Assembly: GCA_015259105.1 (NCBI GenBank)
Contig: JABZGZ010000052.1
Span: 1 to 9,369 of the forward strand
Origin: Atopobium sp.
GTDB lineage: Bacteria; Actinomycetota; Coriobacteriia; Coriobacteriales; Atopobiaceae
DNA: 9,369 nt
Direction of reading: 5' to 3'
The position numbers were made by a program, and so were the translations under genes. The first letter of the stretch is position 1. Every line of letters begins with the position of its first letter. The notes below the pieces were generated by a model. It made no database searches, was not told the DNA's origin, and saw nothing but the letters and a program-made list of their open reading frames with translations. Below are positions 5,824-9,369 of this stretch, in pieces.

Positions 5824-5835
5824 GGCGAGAAACCC
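5824..5835 (+). repeat. 12-base dispersed repeat GGCGAGAAACCC, copy 2
   Basis: An exact copy in the rpmE-dnaX intergenic region, immediately after the rpmE terminator and overlapping the left arm of the inverted repeat upstream of the dnaX -10. Confidence 0.85.
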
Positions 5836-5856
5836 TCTCAACTCAGAGGGTATACT
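5833..5856 (+). promoter_or_regulatory. Probable dnaX promoter with adjacent inverted repeat
   Basis: TATACT (5851-5856) is a good -10 hexamer 31 bases before the dnaX ATG. Directly upstream, CCCTCT (5833-5838) and AGAGGG (5845-5850) form a perfect 6-bp inverted repeat covering the position where a -35 would lie; no good -35 is present. A protein bound there could repress or activate. GGAGG (5879-5883) is the ribosome-binding site. Confidence 0.5.
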
Positions 5857-5887
5857 TGAAAGTGAAAAATCTGCCGTCGGAGGACGA

Positions 5888-8287
5888 ATGGAATCACTGT
5901 ATACAAAGTATCGCCCGCAAACGTTTGAGCAGGTAGTTGGCCAGAAGCACGTGGTCGGTACCCTTGAGCGAGCGGTCTTGGAGCAAAAGCTTAGTCACGC
6001 ATACCTGTTCTGTGGACCTCGCGGCACAGGCAAGACCACTATGGCTCGCTTGCTGGCAAAGGCCATCCTTTGTCACGAGGCACCTGGTCATCTGCCCGAC
6101 GGCACTTGCGAGGACTGTCAGCTGATTGCTGCCGGTCAGAATCCAGACGTCTTCGAGATTGACGCCGCCTCTAACACCGGTGTTGACAACGTACGAGAAG
6201 AGATTATTTCTCGCGCTAGTTACGCTCCTGTGCGCGGTAAGGGCAAGGTCTACATCATCGACGAGGTGCACATGCTTACCTCGGCGGCATTTAATGCCCT
6301 GCTCAAGACGTTGGAGGAACCCCCTTCGCACGTGACGTTTATCATGTGTACCACCGATCCTCAGAAAATTCTTGCAACTATTCTGTCCCGCGTGCAGCGC
6401 TTTGACTTCCGCTCCATTGCCGCTGATGAGATGGCAGAGCACCTGGTCAACGTCTGTAAAAATGAGGGCTTTACCTACGAAGATGCAGCTATTGACCTTA
6501 TTGTTCGTCATGCGCGCGGCGGCATGCGTGACGCTCTGTCTTCTCTTGAACAGCTCTCCGTTTACGGCGGCGGCGTCATTTCTGAACAGACGGTTCGCGA
6601 CGTTTTGGGCCAGTCTTCCGGCTCTCTTATTAACAACGCCGCGATGGCTCTGGCTCAGCGAGACATTTCTTCGCTCTTTACCACGGTAAATACGCTGTTT
6701 GAAGGCGGCAAAGATCTGCTGCAGTTTACTCGCGAGCTTGCTGTTCACGTAAGGGATCTCTACATTGCCGCAGCTGTAGGCGTTGATTCTCCCGCGTTGG
6801 CAAATTCCACTGCTTCAACTGAGCAGCTTACCAAAGAAGTCCAGGCATTTGGTTCGGTCGATCGACTCTCCAGAGTTCTGACCGTTCTGGGCGACGCTGC
6901 AAATCAGATGCGCACCGCCGTGAACCAGCGACTTGTCCTGGAGGTTGCATTCACTAAGCTGGCACGACCTAACACAGAGCTTTCATTGGAAGCGCTGGCA
7001 GATAGGGTGGCAGTTCTTGAGCAGCAGCTTGCAAACGGTGTTGTTGCTGTTCCTGCTGGCGAGAAACCCGCAGCTCCCGCACTTGCTCCGGTTCCACAAC
7101 CGGCTCCTGTTGCCGCGCCGGCTCCCGTCCCTGTACCCGCACCAGCGGCGGCTCCCGCGCCAGTGGCGGCTCCGGCACCCGCGCCTGTGCCAGCTCCGGC
7201 GACTCCACAGTCGACACCAGCTCCAGCTCCCGCACCTGTACCAGCTCCAGCTGCTCCACAGCCGACACCAGCTCCTGCACCTGTACCGGCTCCCGCACCT
7301 GTACCAACGCCGCAGCCTGCGCCAGCTCCTGCACCTGCAGCTCCAGCACCAGCAGCAGTGGCACCTGCGCCAAAAGAAGTTGACCAGTCCGACGCTCTTC
7401 TCGTCAGACAGTGGAAAGAAGTTGGTAAGGTCTGCGCCTCCAAGAATGCTGCTCATGCAGCACTGCTGGTCAGCTCAACGCTTGAGTCCGATGATGGTTC
7501 TGAGCTGGTAGTTACACTGCCTAAGGGCTCCTCGTTTGCCATGAGGATGCTCAGCGCGCCAGCAGTTTCCGAGTTTGTAAAAGAGTGCGTTGCCCAGGTC
7601 ATAGGCCCGCGCCGCATCAAATATGTTGAGTCGAGCCTTGCTGCAACGGCAATCTCGCGAGAAAAACGTGCAGCTCAGGCTCCAGCTCCAGCTCCTGTGC
7701 CAGCAGCTCCTGCTGCGCCGGTTGCTCCAACTCCTGAGCCAGTTGTGCAGCCAACCCCTGCACCTGCTCAAATTCAGGCGCCTGCGTCAGCACCGCAACC
7801 TGCAACTCCAGCGCCAGTACCAGCACCCGAGGCGTCATATCCAATGCCTTGGGATGAACCTGCGTCTGCCGGAGCTCCAGTTGAGGCTCCCGACTACGAT
7901 CAGGTGCCTTACAGCGATGATGACGTAGCTGCGGTTTTGGATGACTCCGTTGAAGACGCTGCTCCAGCTCCAGTTGCACCTACACCTGCAGCGCCAGCCG
8001 CGCCAGCTCCGCAACCTGCAGTAACGCCTGCGTCTGCAGTACCAGCACCTGAACCCGAGCCAGCTCCGGCTCCAAAGCCAGCTCCAGCGCCAGCCTCACC
8101 AGAGGACATTGCGGCTCGCTCGGCGCTTCCTCCAGAGCTCAACAACGTGGCGGATATGCTCGAGAAGGTATTTGGACCAGCGGTTTCTTTGTCGGTAGAG
8201 AAGAAGTCGGACGCGAGTGCGCCCTCGGACGCAGCAGCTCCTTCGGACGCTGGAACCTCTGCTTCCGCAGATCCCGCAAACAACTAG
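5888..8287 (+). CDS. dnaX: DNA polymerase III subunit gamma/tau (DnaX)
   Basis: This 799-residue clamp-loader ATPase organises the replicative polymerase. The AAA+ core starts with SLYTKYRPQTFEQVVGQ; Walker A is GPRGTGKTT (43-51) and Walker B is VYIIDEVH (121-128). The arginine-finger motif reads LSRVQRFDF, with Val where SRC is usual. The zinc-binding knuckle keeps C62, C74 and C77; the fourth Cys is replaced by D71. The collar domain runs to about residue 360, then a short predicted coiled coil (LSLEALADRVAVLEQQLA). A Pro/Ala tract (394-495) leads to a globular tau-type domain (about 498-590). Two more Pro/Ala tracts (about 597-655 and 690-737) flank an acidic segment (PWDEP, DYDQVPYSDDD). 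The end carries VADMLEKVFGPAVSLSVE, a helix typical of DnaX C-termini. The open frame extends upstream, but GGAGG sets the ATG at 5888. No A-rich frameshift site for a gamma form is evident. Confidence 0.96.
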   Translation: MESLYTKYRPQTFEQVVGQKHVVGTLERAVLEQKLSHAYLFCGPRGTGKTTMARLLAKAILCHEAPGHLPDGTCEDCQLIAAGQNPDVFEIDAASNTGVDNVREEIISRASYAPVRGKGKVYIIDEVHMLTSAAFNALLKTLEEPPSHVTFIMCTTDPQKILATILSRVQRFDFRSIAADEMAEHLVNVCKNEGFTYEDAAIDLIVRHARGGMRDALSSLEQLSVYGGGVISEQTVRDVLGQSSGSLINNAAMALAQRDISSLFTTVNTLFEGGKDLLQFTRELAVHVRDLYIAAAVGVDSPALANSTASTEQLTKEVQAFGSVDRLSRVLTVLGDAANQMRTAVNQRLVLEVAFTKLARPNTELSLEALADRVAVLEQQLANGVVAVPAGEKPAAPALAPVPQPAPVAAPAPVPVPAPAAAPAPVAAPAPAPVPAPATPQSTPAPAPAPVPAPAAPQPTPAPAPVPAPAPVPTPQPAPAPAPAAPAPAAVAPAPKEVDQSDALLVRQWKEVGKVCASKNAAHAALLVSSTLESDDGSELVVTLPKGSSFAMRMLSAPAVSEFVKECVAQVIGPRRIKYVESSLAATAISREKRAAQAPAPAPVPAAPAAPVAPTPEPVVQPTPAPAQIQAPASAPQPATPAPVPAPEASYPMPWDEPASAGAPVEAPDYDQVPYSDDDVAAVLDDSVEDAAPAPVAPTPAAPAAPAPQPAVTPASAVPAPEPEPAPAPKPAPAPASPEDIAARSALPPELNNVADMLEKVFGPAVSLSVEKKSDASAPSDAAAPSDAGTSASADPANN
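7058..7069 (+). repeat. 12-base dispersed repeat GGCGAGAAACCC, copy 3
   Basis: An exact copy, in frame, at the junction between the DnaX coiled coil and the first Pro/Ala tract. It encodes Gly-Glu-Lys-Pro (391-394), the same four residues as the copy in the BirA-like gene. Confidence 0.85.
7204..7305 (+). repeat. Imperfect 51-base tandem duplication in the dnaX Pro/Ala tract
   Basis: TCCACAG-t-CGACACCAGCTCC (from 7204) recurs as TCCACAG-c-CGACACCAGCTCC (from 7255), each followed by a close copy of CACCTGTACC-GGCTCC. The period is 51 bases (17 codons), with one 6-base unit missing in the second copy. It encodes PQSTPAPAPAPVPAPAA followed by a PQPTPAPAP repeat. It suggests growth of the linker by slippage or unequal exchange, so tract length may vary between strains. 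Confidence 0.7.
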
Positions 8288-8290
8288 AAC

Positions 8291-8312
8291 TTCTCGCGAT
8301 ATTCTCGCGATA
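8291..8312. repeat. Tandem 11-base direct repeat between dnaX and ybaB
   Basis: TTCTCGCGATA occurs twice with no gap (8291-8301 and 8302-8312), starting 3 bases after the dnaX stop codon. Each unit contains the recurring word TTCTCGC and the 6-bp palindrome TCGCGA. No T-tract terminator is present in the 106-base gap, so dnaX transcripts may read into ybaB. Confidence 0.85.
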
Positions 8313-8365
8313 TGACGCTTTGGTGTATGGCTTCTCATGCGCCAGCGCAAAAAGCGCAACTTGTC

Positions 8366-8388
8366 TAAAATAGATACGACGATAGGAG
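8366..8388 (+). promoter_or_regulatory. Possible ybaB -10 box and ribosome-binding site
   Basis: TAAAAT (8366-8371) is -10-like but lacks a recognisable -35. A GCGC-AAAAA-GCGC inverted repeat (8346-8358) lies just upstream. AGGAG (8384-8388), 5 bases before the ATG at 8394, is a convincing ribosome-binding site and fixes the start in preference to the in-frame ATG at 8337, which has none. Confidence 0.4.
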
Positions 8389-8393
8389 AACAT

Positions 8394-8732
8394 ATGGCAC
8401 GTGGTGGATTTAATATGGGCGGCATGAACCGCAATCAGATGATGGCTCAGGCTCGCAAAATGCAGGAGCAACTTTTGGAGGCCCAGCAGAAGGCTTCTCT
8501 TATGCAGGCAACCGCAAGTGCTGGTGGCGGCGCTGTTAAGGTAACCGCATCCGGCGACCTGCGCTTGACCAATATCACCATTGATCCTGAGGCAATTGAT
8601 CCTGAGGATATCGAGATGCTACAGGACATGATTCTGGCTGCTGTAAATGATGCTCTTGAGTCTGCTGAGTCTCAGGCATCTGCCCAGATGAGCGCAGTAA
8701 CTGGCGGACTGAATATCCCAGGACTGTTCTAA
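8394..8732 (+). CDS. ybaB: Nucleoid-associated protein, YbaB/EbfC family
   Basis: This 112-residue protein belongs to the YbaB/EbfC family of small dimeric DNA-binding proteins that coat DNA and alter nucleoid structure. The N-terminus is Gly/Met/Asn-rich (GGFNMGGMNRNQMM), followed by a helix (ARKMQEQLLEAQQKASLMQA), a strand region with GGGAVKVTASGDLRLTNITIDPEAID, and the DIEMLQDMILAAVNDALESAE helix. This is the family order, and the length is typical (about 100-115). It lies between dnaX and recR, the conserved bacterial arrangement, and stops 3 bases before recR, so the two are probably translationally linked. Confidence 0.95.
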   Translation: MARGGFNMGGMNRNQMMAQARKMQEQLLEAQQKASLMQATASAGGGAVKVTASGDLRLTNITIDPEAIDPEDIEMLQDMILAAVNDALESAESQASAQMSAVTGGLNIPGLF

Positions 8733-8735
8733 TCC

Positions 8736-9347
8736 ATGGCGTTTGATACCACAAATGATGGTCGCGCGCTGCAGCGTTTGCTTGACGAGTTAGGTCGACT
8801 ACCAGGCATTGGTCCAAAGTCTGCTCAGCGCATAGCCTACCATCTTCTAGAGGTTGATTCCGAGGAGGCTCGCCGTTTGGCGCAGGCCATCTTGGAGCTT
8901 AAGCAGCAGGTGCATTTTTGCCCTATCTGCTTCAACTATGCAACGCGTGACAAATGCGACATCTGCCTGGACTCTTCTAGGGATCGCAGTAAAATCTGCG
9001 TGGTCTCTGAGCCTAAGGATGTCTCGGCAATTGAGCGTACCGGTGCGTTTCACGGCCTCTACCACGTCCTGGGCGGCGTAATCTCGCCCATGGACAAGAT
9101 TGGTCCCGAGCAGCTCCACGTGCGCGAATTGCTGTCCCGCTTGGCCGACGGCACCGTAACTGAAGTAGTTCTGGCAACTAATCCGGACGTTGAGGGAGAA
9201 ACAACCGCAACGTACCTCTCCAGAACTATCAATCCGCTTGGTGTGACGGTGACCCGACTGGCAAGCGGACTTCCTGTGGGCGGAGATCTTGAGTACGCAG
9301 ATGAGGTAACATTGGGACGTGCAATTGAAGCACGTCGGGAGGTTTAA
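8736..9347 (+). CDS. recR: Recombination mediator protein RecR
   Basis: This 203-residue protein acts with RecF and RecO to load RecA on gapped DNA during recombinational repair. It has an N-terminal helix-hairpin-helix (LGRLPGIGPKSAQRIAYHLL), a four-cysteine zinc finger (C62, C65, C74, C77 in CPICFNYATRDKCDIC), a Toprim domain (ICVVSEPKDVSAIERTGAFHGLYHVLGG, then LATNPDVEGETTATYL), and a C-terminal segment (RLASGLPVGGDLEYADEVTLGRAI). The length is normal for the family (about 195-205). Only a weak AGGA lies upstream of the ATG at 8736, which fits translational coupling to ybaB. Confidence 0.97.
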   Translation: MAFDTTNDGRALQRLLDELGRLPGIGPKSAQRIAYHLLEVDSEEARRLAQAILELKQQVHFCPICFNYATRDKCDICLDSSRDRSKICVVSEPKDVSAIERTGAFHGLYHVLGGVISPMDKIGPEQLHVRELLSRLADGTVTEVVLATNPDVEGETTATYLSRTINPLGVTVTRLASGLPVGGDLEYADEVTLGRAIEARREV

Positions 9348-9349
9348 GC

Positions 9350-9369
9350 ATGGCAAACCATATGAGAAC
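9350..9369 (+). CDS. Start of an unidentified downstream gene (partial)
   Basis: An ATG at 9350, two bases after the recR stop, is preceded by GGGAGG (9337-9342) inside the end of recR. The window shows only Met-Ala-Asn-His-Met-Arg before it ends. The spacing and ribosome-binding site indicate the next gene of the ybaB-recR operon; an internal ATG at 9362 is an alternative start. Nothing can be said about its function. Confidence 0.6.

Noticed and set aside
7180..7345. Repeated units in dnaX considered as a CRISPR array
   Set aside because: The units are in-frame Pro/Ala codons without uniform spacers, within an intact coding sequence.
7368..7385. CAAAAGAAG in dnaX as a programmed frameshift site for a gamma form
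   Set aside because: It does not match the A-AAA-AAG slippery heptamer, and no stem-loop or Shine-Dalgarno stimulator is evident.
6904..7443. Long minus-strand open frame rich in Gly/Ala opposite the dnaX Pro/Ala tract
   Set aside because: It is the complement of CCN/GCN repeats, which rarely create stops; low-complexity composition with no recognisable domain.

Overview
The window looks like a piece of a core chromosome from an actinobacterium of the class Coriobacteriia, most likely family Atopobiaceae (an Atopobium/Lancefieldella/Olsenella-type organism). This is an inference from protein style: a Pro/Ala-rich DnaX tail with an acidic PWDEP/DYDxVPYSDDD stretch, an Ala/Glu/Lys-tailed L31, moderate GC content and strong GGAGG ribosome-binding sites. 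No rRNA, tRNA, CRISPR array, transposase or phage gene is visible. Almost every base is assigned to a housekeeping gene or a short intergenic region.

Layout. Positions 1-137 hold the end of an upstream plus-strand transcription unit: a 23-bp perfect inverted repeat followed directly by a rho-independent terminator. Two minus-strand genes follow: a YcdX-like PHP-domain metallophosphatase (138-950) and exodeoxyribonuclease III, xth (1052-1831). A divergent intergenic region (1832-2035) leads to a plus-strand pair. The first gene is a fused dihydropteroate synthase-HPPK (DHPS first, HPPK second; 2036-3508). The second overlaps it by 10 bases and is a degenerate biotin-protein-ligase-like protein that has lost every catalytic signature (3499-4227). 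The type III pantothenate kinase coaX (4278-5060) converges on these. A 286-bp divergent region then holds a helically phased AGTTGT array, promoters for both sides and a structured 5' leader, and leads to rpmE (ribosomal protein L31 with a 70-residue tail; 5347-5754), which has its own terminator. Last comes the conserved recombination/replication cluster dnaX (5888-8287), ybaB (8394-8732), recR (8736-9347), and the first codons of another gene (from 9350).

Functions. The genes cover folate synthesis (folP-folK), coenzyme A synthesis (coaX), DNA repair and replication (xth, dnaX, ybaB, recR) and translation (rpmE). ybaB and recR are 3 bases apart and are probably cotranscribed, as in most bacteria.

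Most unusual signals. (1) The 7-mer GCGAGAA/TTCTCGC occurs 14 times in both orientations, where about one copy is expected by chance. Its 12-base form GGCGAGAAACCC occurs three times, and several copies lie in intergenic hairpins or in protein linkers and insertions. This looks like a selected genome-wide word, such as an uptake-type or protein-binding signal. (2) The BirA-like protein is a pseudo-enzyme translationally coupled to folate synthesis. (3) The coaX-rpmE region carries a phased repeat array and a possible L31 autoregulatory leader.
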